This document shows positions 7,950-12,617 of a stretch of DNA of 12,617 nt, piece after piece; the first letter of the stretch is position 1; each line of letters starts with the position of its first letter. The notes under the pieces were generated by a model. It made no database searches. It was not told where the DNA came from and saw nothing but the letters and a program-made list of their open reading frames with translations. This DNA comes from Methanocorpusculum sp. (GTDB lineage Archaea; Halobacteriota; Methanomicrobia; Methanomicrobiales; Methanocorpusculaceae): assembly GCA_029986195.1 (NCBI GenBank), contig DALTYF010000006.1, forward strand, positions 1-12,617. The letters are read 5' to 3'. A program made the position numbers and the translations under genes.

Positions 7950-8154
7950 ATCTGTGTTATTGTATGTAGTCCGCCCCGCATTAATCCTAACGAGGTGATG
8001 GGCTTTGTTCCAGATGTCCCGGCTTGTTTATTAATGTCCGGCATGGTGCAAATTTGATTGTTCGGGCTGTGATCACACGAAATAATTTAGCAGATATTTC
8101 TGAATGGGACTTTGTCAGTACACGGAAGTCCGGGAAATGGATGCGGAGATCCGG
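7950..8154. other. Intergenic region upstream of pyrD
   Basis: No convincing gene lies in these 205 bases. The plus-strand frames that cross it lack family resemblance and overlap tmk in antisense. It contains TGTGATCACA, a perfect 10-base palindrome, at 8068-8077. On the minus strand there are AT-rich stretches that could be TATA boxes (ATTAATAAAC near 8026-8035 and GATTAATG near 7978-7985). The second is spaced about right for a short-leader pyrD transcript. I cannot choose between them from sequence alone. Confidence 0.4.
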
Positions 8155-8177
8155 GGTAAAGCCCTGCCGGCTTTACC
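8155..8177 (-). terminator. Perfect 9-bp hairpin across the tmk stop codon
   Basis: GGTAAAGCC at 8155-8163 pairs exactly with GGCTTTACC at 8169-8177 around a five-base loop. The tmk TAA (8173-8175) lies in one arm. No T-run follows on the minus strand. It is probably a transcript 3'-end structure separating tmk from the pyrD unit, but termination is not proven by the sequence. Confidence 0.45.
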
Positions 8178-8766
8178 GTACAGCTGCACGAATACTTTTT
8201 TCCACAAAATCGAGAATCGTTTCCGCATCGCGGTCCGCGTCCACCAGCACGAACCGCGCCGGATCCTCCGCTGCACGGGCAAGATAGTTCTTCTGCACAC
8301 TCTCTAAAAACTCCTGCCGTTCAAAGTGTTCCTGCTCGCACCGTCCGGCAAGCCGCGACATTGCCACCGCCACCGGCAGGACAAGAAGAATCGTCATGTC
8401 GGGCCGGACGGACCAGCCTGCATGCACCGCCTCCAGCCATCCGTGCGGGTCCGGGTGGACACCGGCAAGCGATACCTCCTGATAGGCAAACCGTGAATCC
8501 GAGTACCGGTCGGAGATGACGATACGGCCATCGGCCAGAGCCGGTCGGACAACTTCGGCGAGATGCACCGCATGGTCGGCGACGAACAGCGCGGCCTCAA
8601 CCATCGGATCACCGTCTGCGGCAATGGCGCGCCGGACGGCGTCGCCAAGGTACGGACTTCCCGGTTCGCGGGTGAAGAGGGGATGAAGATCCGCGAGGCG
8701 GCTTTTCAGTCCTTCATAGAGGGTCGACTTGCCGGAACCGTCGATCCCCTCAAGGGTAATCAGCAA
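8173..8766 (-). CDS. tmk: Thymidylate kinase (TTG start)
   Basis: Tmk phosphorylates dTMP to dTDP with ATP. The 197-residue protein has the P-loop GIDGSGKS (7-14), TREPGS (32-37), and DRY (86-88) followed by SDSRFAYQ, all typical of the family. A charged stretch at 141-152 (GRCEQEHFERQE) is in the expected LID position. The start is TTG at 8764-8766, because no ATG precedes the conserved N-terminal strand LITLEGIDG and a GGGAGGG ribosome binding site sits six bases upstream. The gene overlaps the HisA-like gene by seven bases, so the pair is likely co-transcribed and coupled. A perfect hairpin covers its stop codon. Confidence 0.94.
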   Translation of the reverse strand: MLITLEGIDGSGKSTLYEGLKSRLADLHPLFTREPGSPYLGDAVRRAIAADGDPMVEAALFVADHAVHLAEVVRPALADGRIVISDRYSDSRFAYQEVSLAGVHPDPHGWLEAVHAGWSVRPDMTILLVLPVAVAMSRLAGRCEQEHFERQEFLESVQKNYLARAAEDPARFVLVDADRDAETILDFVEKSIRAAVR

Positions 8767-9443
8767 AACGATCCCTCCCGGATGATCTCACGCGGGACGG
8801 TTCCCCGGTGCACTGCGGTTGCAACAATCGCGCCGTCAAATCCGGCGTCGGCAAGAATCTGCAGGTCCTCCACCGACCGAACACCGCCGCCGTAGTAGAG
8901 TTTCTTCGCAGAACTGCTCCGCAGCAGTTCTGCGTATGCGGGATCAATGCCTGAGGAGGTGCCGACCGAGGAGATGTTTAAGAGAATGCATCCGTCAAAA
9001 TCTGTTTCATCCGCCGCACGCAGCACGTCCGCGGGACCGGTCGCAGACGGGAACGCCGTGCCGATCACACAGCCGTCTTTGACGTCAACACTCAGGAACC
9101 CGCCGTCAAATTCAGTGAGGGAAGCATCGATCGTTTCGGTTCCCACAATGTTATGGATGTTTTCCCCCCGCAGATACTCCTCGGGGATGCTGCATCCGCG
9201 ATCCACCCAGAGTCCCGCAACCCGCTCTGCAAGCCGGAGAATCAGTTCTGTGTGATCCCCGCACATTCCGATCCGATCGAGATCTGCTGCATACAGATAC
9301 TTCGGCTGCATCGCCGCAAGATACGCGGACGGCTCTGCCGAAGGAGACAGTCCCCAGGTCAGCGGTGTATAGGTCTCGCGGTTGCCGGAACTTCCGTGTA
9401 CCACATACCCGTCCTTGAGATCCATTGCAAGTACAACATCCAT
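8760..9443 (-). CDS. HisA/HisF-related TIM-barrel protein of methanogen type
   Basis: The 227-residue protein resembles HisA, the ProFAR isomerase, but is divergent. It keeps a HisA-like first strand with D8 in LAMDLKDG, a second acidic position D120 in LSVDVKDG, a phosphate-binding GGGVRS (185-190), and a VATAVHRG segment (207-214) where HisA has its second phosphate loop. Methanogens carry a HisA/HisF-related family of unknown substrate (recalled as TIGR00734), and this fits it better than true HisA. No other histidine gene is nearby. It is divergent from mfnB and co-oriented with tmk. A role in coenzyme synthesis is a guess from that context. The minus-strand TTATATAC at 9453-9460 is close to the ATG for a normal archaeal promoter. 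True HisA remains possible. Confidence 0.85.
   Translation of the reverse strand: MDVVLAMDLKDGYVVHGSSGNRETYTPLTWGLSPSAEPSAYLAAMQPKYLYAADLDRIGMCGDHTELILRLAERVAGLWVDRGCSIPEEYLRGENIHNIVGTETIDASLTEFDGGFLSVDVKDGCVIGTAFPSATGPADVLRAADETDFDGCILLNISSVGTSSGIDPAYAELLRSSSAKKLYYGGGVRSVEDLQILADAGFDGAIVATAVHRGTVPREIIREGSFC
8773..8779 (-). promoter_or_regulatory. Ribosome binding site fixing the tmk TTG start
   Basis: GGGAGGG on the minus strand lies six bases before the TTG at 8764-8766, inside the last codons of the HisA-like gene. It decides the unusual start. Confidence 0.75.
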
Positions 9444-9452
9444 TTTGGTATT

Positions 9453-9549
9453 GTATATAACGCGCCGGGGAATAAAAAAATCCCCGGGTTACCCCTGTTC
9501 CAAAGACCAAAAGTGAATGTCCTTATTAAGGGTAAAGACCATATAATAT
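9453..9549. promoter_or_regulatory. Divergent promoter region between HisA-like gene and mfnB
   Basis: This region serves two genes pointing apart. On the minus strand TTATATAC (9453-9460) is a good TATA box, although only nine bases from the HisA-like ATG. On the plus strand CTTATTAAG (9522-9530) is centred about 25 bases before the mfnB ATG, the spacing expected for a leaderless transcript. ATATAATAT (9541-9549) is a second AT-rich box directly before that ATG. No ribosome binding site precedes mfnB, in line with a leaderless message. Confidence 0.5.
9465..9487. repeat. Inverted repeat with A-rich loop in the divergent promoter region
   Basis: CCGGGGA at 9465-9471 is the exact inverse of TCCCCGG at 9481-9487, with nine A/T bases between (eight A and one T). 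It lies just upstream of the HisA-like TATA box and some 35 bases before the mfnB one. It could be a regulator-binding site acting on both genes, or a structure that blocks read-through. The sequence does not show which. Confidence 0.45.
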
Positions 9550-9551
9550 CC

Positions 9552-10241
9552 ATGAAACTCTTAGTCAGCCCAAGCTCTATAGAAGAGGCGAAGTTCTGCC
9601 TCGATGCTGACATTATCGATGTGAAGCGTCCCGCTGAAGGGTCGCTGGGTGCGAATTTTCCGTGGGTTATCCGCGAAATTAAAAAGCTTGCCGGAACCAA
9701 GCCGGTCTCCGCCGCTATCGGGGACTACGGCCCGACGCCGGGCAATGCAGCTCTTGCCGCATACGGTGCGGCATGCGCCGGTGCAGATTTTGTAAAGATC
9801 GGTCTGATGTTCAACGATAAGGATGCAGCCCGCGACGTCATTGAGGGTGTGGTTCGTGCCGTCAAGGAGCCGTTCCCCGAAAAAACCGTGGTCATTGCCG
9901 CATACTCCGACTATGTCCGGCTGGGAACGATTGCCCCGCAGGTTATGTCCCCGATTGCCGCGGAATGCGGAGCAGATTTTGCGATGATTGATACCGGCAA
10001 GAAGGACGGCAAGAGTACGTTTGAGTTTATGAACAAGGAGGCTCTGCAGGCATTTACGGATCAGAACCGGTCGCTTGGTCTGGGAACGGCTCTGGCCGGT
10101 TCCCTGAAGTTTGCGGATATCCCGGTCTTAAAGGAGATCGATCCCGAGATCATCGGCGTCCGCGGCATGGTCTGCGGCGGCGACCGGTCAACGATGGTCA
10201 AAGCAGAGCTGGTAGCAAAAGCAATTCAGATGGTCAGGTAA
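9552..10241 (+). CDS. mfnB: (5-formylfuran-3-yl)methyl phosphate synthase
   Basis: MfnB condenses two glyceraldehyde-3-phosphate molecules to the furan ring precursor of methanofuran, the first C1 carrier of methanogenesis. The 229-residue length matches the family (about 235). The N-terminus MKLLVSPSSIEEAK and DVKRPAEGSLGAN (23-35) are characteristic. K25 corresponds to the catalytic lysine near residue 27 of the Methanocaldococcus enzyme, K82 lies in DFVKIG, and K150/K151 in DTGKKDGK match the second catalytic lysine. I reject a longer frame from 9153, because its first 133 codons are antisense to the HisA-like gene and unrelated to the family. No ribosome binding site precedes the ATG. guaB follows after five bases. 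Confidence 0.95.
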   Translation: MKLLVSPSSIEEAKFCLDADIIDVKRPAEGSLGANFPWVIREIKKLAGTKPVSAAIGDYGPTPGNAALAAYGAACAGADFVKIGLMFNDKDAARDVIEGVVRAVKEPFPEKTVVIAAYSDYVRLGTIAPQVMSPIAAECGADFAMIDTGKKDGKSTFEFMNKEALQAFTDQNRSLGLGTALAGSLKFADIPVLKEIDPEIIGVRGMVCGGDRSTMVKAELVAKAIQMVR

Positions 10242-10246
10242 GCAAG

Positions 10247-11716
10247 ATGTACAGTGACAAACTCAATATTCCAACGGCATTAACGTTTGACGATGTGCTG
10301 ATTGAACCGGCGGAGTCCTGGACCGAGCCGAGCGATGTGGATGTGAAGTCGAGATTTTCGAAGAATATTCCCCTGTCAATTCCGCTCGTGAGTTCGGCCA
10401 TGGATACGGTTACAGAGTCGGCAATGGCGATTGCCCTGGCACGCGCCGGTGGTATCGGAGTTTTGCACAGAAACTGTACGCCGGAAGCGGAGGTTGCCTT
10501 TGTGGAGCGTGTGAAGAATGCCGAGAAGGTGATCGAGCGCGATGTCCGGTATGTGACGCCTGATACGACGATCGGGTTTGTGGCAAATCTGATGGACATG
10601 CACGGCATCGGCGGTGTTCCGGTCGTCGGCCCGAAGGGCAAGCTGGTCGGTATTGTGTCCCGCCGTGATGTGCGCGGTGTGGTCCACAAACTGGGTGCGG
10701 AGACGGTCGACACGATCATGACGAAGCGGCCAATTACGGTGAAGGAGGACATCACCGCGGATGAGGCCATCAACACGATGTATGCGAAGAAGGTTGAGCG
10801 GCTGCCGGTCGTGGATGAGAAAGGCAAGCTGATCGGTATCATTACGATGCAGGATCTTCTGGAAAAACAGCAGTATCCAAACGCGAACCGTGACAAGAAC
10901 GGCAATCTCCGGGTTGCGACTGCTGTCGGTCCGTTTGATATGAACCGTGCGCTGATGCTTGCGGAGGCGGGTGCTGATGCGATTATTGTGGACTGTGCCC
11001 ACGGCCACAACATGCATGTGGTCCAGGGAGTAAAGGACATCAAGGGTTCGGTCTCCTGCGATGTGGTTGCCGGAAACATTGCGACGGCAGCGGCAGCCCG
11101 TGAGCTGGTGGACTTTGTGGACGGTATCAAGGTTGGTATCGGCCCGGGTTCGATTTGTACAACCCGTATTGTTGCGGGTGTCGGTGTTCCCCAGGTTTCG
11201 GCTATTGCGAATGTGTGCGATGTGGCAGAGCCTGCCGGTGTTCCGGTGATTGCGGATGGCGGCGTGAAGTACAGCGGCGATGTGGCAAAGGCAATTGTTG
11301 CCGGTGCATCGTCGGTGATGATGGGCAGTATGTTTGCGGGTACGGACGAGGCGCCCGGCAAGGTTATTGTGGTGAAGGGCCGCCGCTATAAGCAGTACCG
11401 CGGTATGGGTTCGCTTGGTGTGATGACGTCCGGCCAGTCGAGCGACCGGTACTTCCAGAAGAAGGGTATCGGTGCGACGAAGTACGTGCCGGAGGGTGTC
11501 GAGGGTGCAACGCCGTATGTCGGGTCGGTGACGGATGTGATTTATCAGACGATCGGCGGTCTGAAGTCTGCGATGGGTTACACCGGCAGCAAGGATATTG
11601 AGTCGATGCGGAAGAATGCACGCTTTGTGCGGATCACTGCGGCTGGTCTGAAGGAGAGCCACCCGCATGATATTCTGATCACGGACGAGGCCCCGAACTA
11701 CCGGATGGGTCTCTGA
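10247..11716 (+). CDS. guaB: IMP dehydrogenase
   Basis: GuaB oxidises IMP to XMP with NAD+, the committed step of GMP synthesis. The 489-residue protein is full length. Its TIM barrel is interrupted by two CBS domains at about 93-210 (GIGGVPVV and VERLPVVD mark the repeats). The catalytic loop GPGSICTTR holds C304, GNIATAAAA (276-284) follows a barrel strand, and the flap dyad R401-Y402 lies in SSDRYFQ. IADGGVKYSGD (335-345) binds the IMP phosphate. These positions match bacterial GuaB almost residue for residue. It follows mfnB by five bases, with AGGT from the end of mfnB as a probable ribosome binding site, so a bicistronic mRNA is likely. An oligo-T tract follows the stop at once. Confidence 0.97.
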   Translation: MYSDKLNIPTALTFDDVLIEPAESWTEPSDVDVKSRFSKNIPLSIPLVSSAMDTVTESAMAIALARAGGIGVLHRNCTPEAEVAFVERVKNAEKVIERDVRYVTPDTTIGFVANLMDMHGIGGVPVVGPKGKLVGIVSRRDVRGVVHKLGAETVDTIMTKRPITVKEDITADEAINTMYAKKVERLPVVDEKGKLIGIITMQDLLEKQQYPNANRDKNGNLRVATAVGPFDMNRALMLAEAGADAIIVDCAHGHNMHVVQGVKDIKGSVSCDVVAGNIATAAAARELVDFVDGIKVGIGPGSICTTRIVAGVGVPQVSAIANVCDVAEPAGVPVIADGGVKYSGDVAKAIVAGASSVMMGSMFAGTDEAPGKVIVVKGRRYKQYRGMGSLGVMTSGQSSDRYFQKKGIGATKYVPEGVEGATPYVGSVTDVIYQTIGGLKSAMGYTGSKDIESMRKNARFVRITAAGLKESHPHDILITDEAPNYRMGL

Positions 11717-11735
11717 TTTTTTTCTTTTTTTGTTT
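11717..11735 (+). terminator. Oligo-T terminator after guaB
   Basis: Directly after the guaB TGA comes a run of 17 T in 19 bases, broken by one C and one G. Archaeal RNA polymerase terminates at such U-rich tracts without a hairpin. Confidence 0.75.
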
Positions 11736-11757
11736 GGTGGGGCAGGCGGGATTTCCG

Positions 11758-11791
11758 TCTCCGGTCACGGGAAAGATGGCCGGAGATTTTT
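11758..11791 (+). terminator. Hairpin plus T-run terminator, second after guaB
   Basis: TCTCCGGTCA at 11758-11767 pairs with TGGCCGGAGA at 11777-11786 through ten base pairs (one G-T), with a nine-base loop, and five T follow at once. This is a bacterial-style intrinsic terminator. Lying 40 bases after the oligo-T tract, it may catch read-through or end a short downstream transcript. Confidence 0.65.
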
Positions 11792-11817
11792 ATCCATCCT
11801 GGCACCGAAAAAGCCGG

Positions 11818-11868
11818 GGACTGCTCTGATGTTGGGAATGCAGTCCTGAGAAAGGAACGACCAACGTC
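11818..11868 (+). ncRNA. Candidate H-type pseudoknot RNA element
   Basis: GGACTGC (11818-11824) pairs exactly with GCAGTCC (11840-11846). Within its loop, GATGTTGG (11828-11835) pairs with CCAACGTC (11861-11868) in eight pairs with one G-T. The two stems interlock as a pseudoknot. A T-run follows at 11876-11881. Size and topology resemble small riboswitches or regulatory RNAs, but I could not match it to a known class. It lies over 100 bases before the start of the 50-residue zinc-ribbon gene. Chance pairing is possible, so this is a candidate only. Confidence 0.3.
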
Positions 11869-11913
11869 AAAGGTATTTTTTATTCAGATACGTTTTGATC
11901 TGCAGCAGGAGAC
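11850..11913. repeat. Copy A of a diverged 50-bp intergenic repeat
   Basis: The block around GTCAAAGGTATTTTTTATTC (11866-11885) recurs near the right edge at 12561-12579, with an identical 14-mer TATTTTTTATTCAG and shared flanks (TTTTGATC, TGC, GAGAC) plus small indels. On the minus strand both copies can encode IKxYLNKKY (copy A: IKTYLNKKYL then stop). Removing one C from copy A extends the protein match (YFDVGRS against YFDFGSS). It may be a decayed protein-coding fragment, or a transcribed element ending in a T-run on the plus strand. Confidence 0.5.
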
Positions 11914-11975
11914 GGTTGGAACAAAACCCGTTCAAGCACTAAATTTATCCGCTTCCATGCAGAGGTATTATCCAT

Positions 11976-12128
11976 ATGGTAGTTGAACACATCTGCGGTT
12001 TCAAAAAAGAGATCTACTGCCGCGAGTGTGGAACGGAACTCATCCAGAACTCGCACGGTCAGCTCCTCTGCCCCAAATGCGGTCGTCGTCCGGCAATTCT
12101 CTGTCCCAACTGCGGCAGACTCTGGTAA
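11976..12128 (+). CDS. 50-residue multi-knuckle zinc-ribbon protein
   Basis: A small frame, too short for many gene finders, encodes 50 residues starting MVVEHICGFKKE. It has three zinc knuckles: CREC at 15-18, CPKC at 32-35 and CPNC at 43-46, plus C7. The first two knuckles, 14 residues apart, can form one zinc ribbon. The third, perhaps with C7, may bind a second metal. GAGGT at 11962-11966, nine bases before the ATG, is a good ribosome binding site, and AT-rich AATTTATC (11942-11949) is a possible TATA box. The dense, regular Cys pattern would not survive by chance in a non-coding frame. Function is unknown; such proteins often bind nucleic acid or partner proteins. Its stop is one base from the stop of the facing gene. 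Confidence 0.8.
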   Translation: MVVEHICGFKKEIYCRECGTELIQNSHGQLLCPKCGRRPAILCPNCGRLW

Positions 12129-12129
12129 G

Positions 12130-12402
12130 TTATACCGCTGCGTGCAGCCAGGCAAGATACTTCTCGCGTATCAGATCCACCTCCGCGGGTGTCAGATCCA
12201 GACGCCCGCTCCGGTACAAATACCGCTCCACCTCTTTTATCAGAATCTCGGCCTGCGAAAAATCATCCACTTCCAGATAGATGGGTACGCGTTCAAGCGA
12301 GATGACCTCACCGCAGACCGGACAGAGCTTCCACTTCCCATACTGATCCGTATACGTAAACTGATGGCAACCCGGGCAGCGGATAACGCGATATGTACTC
12401 AT
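12130..12402 (-). CDS. DUF1922-like zinc-ribbon protein
   Basis: The 90-residue protein begins MSTYRVIRCPGCHQFTYTD and has two knuckles, CPGC at 9-12 and CPVC at 27-30, forming an N-terminal zinc ribbon. A charged helical half follows (DDFSQAEILIKEVERYLY, about 46-63), ending in LTPAEVDLIREKYLAWLHAAV. The layout of a small N-terminal ribbon followed by a region with DDF and EA recalls the archaeal DUF1922 family, of unknown function; this name is from memory. The ATG is at 12400-12402, without an obvious ribosome binding site. TGATATAACC lies just upstream at 12404-12413. It converges on the 50-residue zinc-ribbon gene with a single base between stop codons, leaving no room for a terminator between them. 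Confidence 0.82.
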   Translation of the reverse strand: MSTYRVIRCPGCHQFTYTDQYGKWKLCPVCGEVISLERVPIYLEVDDFSQAEILIKEVERYLYRSGRLDLTPAEVDLIREKYLAWLHAAV

Positions 12403-12414
12403 GCGGTTATATCA

Positions 12415-12424
12415 GTTGATCAAC
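12415..12424. promoter_or_regulatory. 10-base palindrome upstream of the DUF1922-like gene
   Basis: GTTGATCAAC is a perfect palindrome 13 bases before the minus-strand ATG, with imperfect extension (CAG on one side, CCTG on the other). It shares the TGATCA core with the palindrome upstream of pyrD. It could be an operator, but a 10-base palindrome alone is weak evidence. Confidence 0.3.
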
Positions 12425-12488
12425 CTGAAGACTAAAAAAAGTATCTCTTAGCGCCCAGTACGGCTTTGCTCCAAAAGTCTAAACTTGT

Positions 12489-12617
12489 TCACAATGTCTG
12501 ATAGAATTCTGATTGGATTATTTGGAATTTTTTTATCTTTGGTTTTGCTGAGGAACCAAAGTCAAAGTATTTTTTATTCAGGTAATTTTTGATCCTGCGG
12601 GTAAGAGACATTTCAGA
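12489..12617 (-). other. AT-rich open frame or gene fragment at right edge
   Basis: An open minus-strand frame enters from the right edge and ends at TGA 12489-12491, with 42 visible codons. An internal ATG at 12609-12611 would give MSLTRRIKNYLNKKYFDFG and on to SEFYQTL, 40 residues. The sequence is Lys/Phe/Ile-rich and far more AT-rich than neighbouring genes. It contains copy B of the intergenic repeat (about 12550-12605), and its reading frame is the one conserved in copy A. It could be the 3' end of a gene beyond the window, or a remnant of a foreign or mobile gene. I do not recognise a family. On the plus strand the same DNA forms an 8-bp hairpin (12537-12561). Confidence 0.3.
12550..12605. 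repeat. Copy B of the diverged 50-bp repeat
   Basis: This matches the block at 11850-11913 in the same orientation, including an identical TATTTTTTATTCAG at 12568-12581. It differs by a missing G before the T-run and several substitutions. On the plus strand CTTTGGTT (12537-12544) pairs exactly with AACCAAAG (12554-12561), ahead of the T-run. Confidence 0.5.

Noticed and set aside
8024..8307. Plus-strand frames of 67-87 codons upstream of pyrD
   Set aside because: They run antisense into tmk, lack a ribosome binding site and have arginine/serine-rich shadow composition.
9153..9551. Long N-terminal extension of mfnB on the plus strand
   Set aside because: It is antisense to the HisA-like gene, has no family resemblance, and the known family begins at the MKLLVSPSS position (9552).
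10234..11668. Long minus-strand frames opposite guaB (375 and 430 codons)
   Set aside because: Compositional shadows of a GC-rich gene; no recognisable motifs, while guaB on the plus strand is unmistakable.
11818..11868. Fluoride riboswitch or box C/D guide RNA
   Set aside because: The pseudoknot lacks the conserved fluoride-riboswitch sequence. TGATGT and CTGA resemble C and D boxes, but the full C/D' and C'/D set is missing.
11880..12155. Minus-strand 91-codon frame opposite the small zinc-ribbon gene
   Set aside because: It overlaps both zinc-ribbon genes and has no recognisable domain. The plus-strand frame has a regular Cys pattern and a ribosome binding site.
1..12617. tRNA, rRNA, CRISPR array, intact insertion sequence
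   Set aside because: No T-loop or cloverleaf pattern, no regularly spaced repeats, and no transposase motif with terminal inverted repeats was seen on reading both strands.

Overview
This window most likely comes from a methanogenic archaeon. GatD and GatE (the archaeal-only tRNA-dependent amidotransferase), an MfnB-type methanofuran biosynthesis enzyme, leaderless-looking starts with TATA-like boxes, and an oligo-T terminator all point to Archaea. The small basic protein at the left edge and the overall gene style fit the order Methanomicrobiales, possibly Methanocorpusculum or a relative. The genus is a guess.

The left 8 kb is one tightly packed minus-strand unit, read from right to left: pyrD, pyrK, two tandem CpXC-domain genes, argH, gatD, gatE. 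Junctions are short overlaps, a 4-base gap or direct abutment. After a 98-base gap comes a small basic protein that runs off the left edge. The unit mixes pyrimidine synthesis (PyrD/PyrK), the last step of arginine synthesis (ArgH) and Gln-tRNA formation (GatDE) with two zinc-ribbon-like CpXC proteins of unknown role. The upstream CpXC gene carries an apparent one-base frameshift at 6240.

The middle (8.17-11.72 kb) holds two divergent units. A HisA-like TIM barrel and thymidylate kinase (TTG start, strong ribosome binding site) run on the minus strand. mfnB (methanofuran furan-ring synthase) and guaB (IMP dehydrogenase) run on the plus strand. A 108-base intergenic region with TATA-like boxes and a hairpin separates them.

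The right 0.9 kb is mostly small and non-coding. It has two terminators after guaB, a possible pseudoknotted RNA, a 50-residue three-knuckle zinc-ribbon protein, and a DUF1922-like zinc-ribbon gene facing it with one base between stop codons. An AT-rich sequence of about 50 bp occurs in two diverged copies and may be the remains of a protein fragment. No tRNA, rRNA, CRISPR array or intact mobile element was seen. Most of the window is core metabolism; the items most worth a second look are the CpXC pair and the guaB-downstream region.
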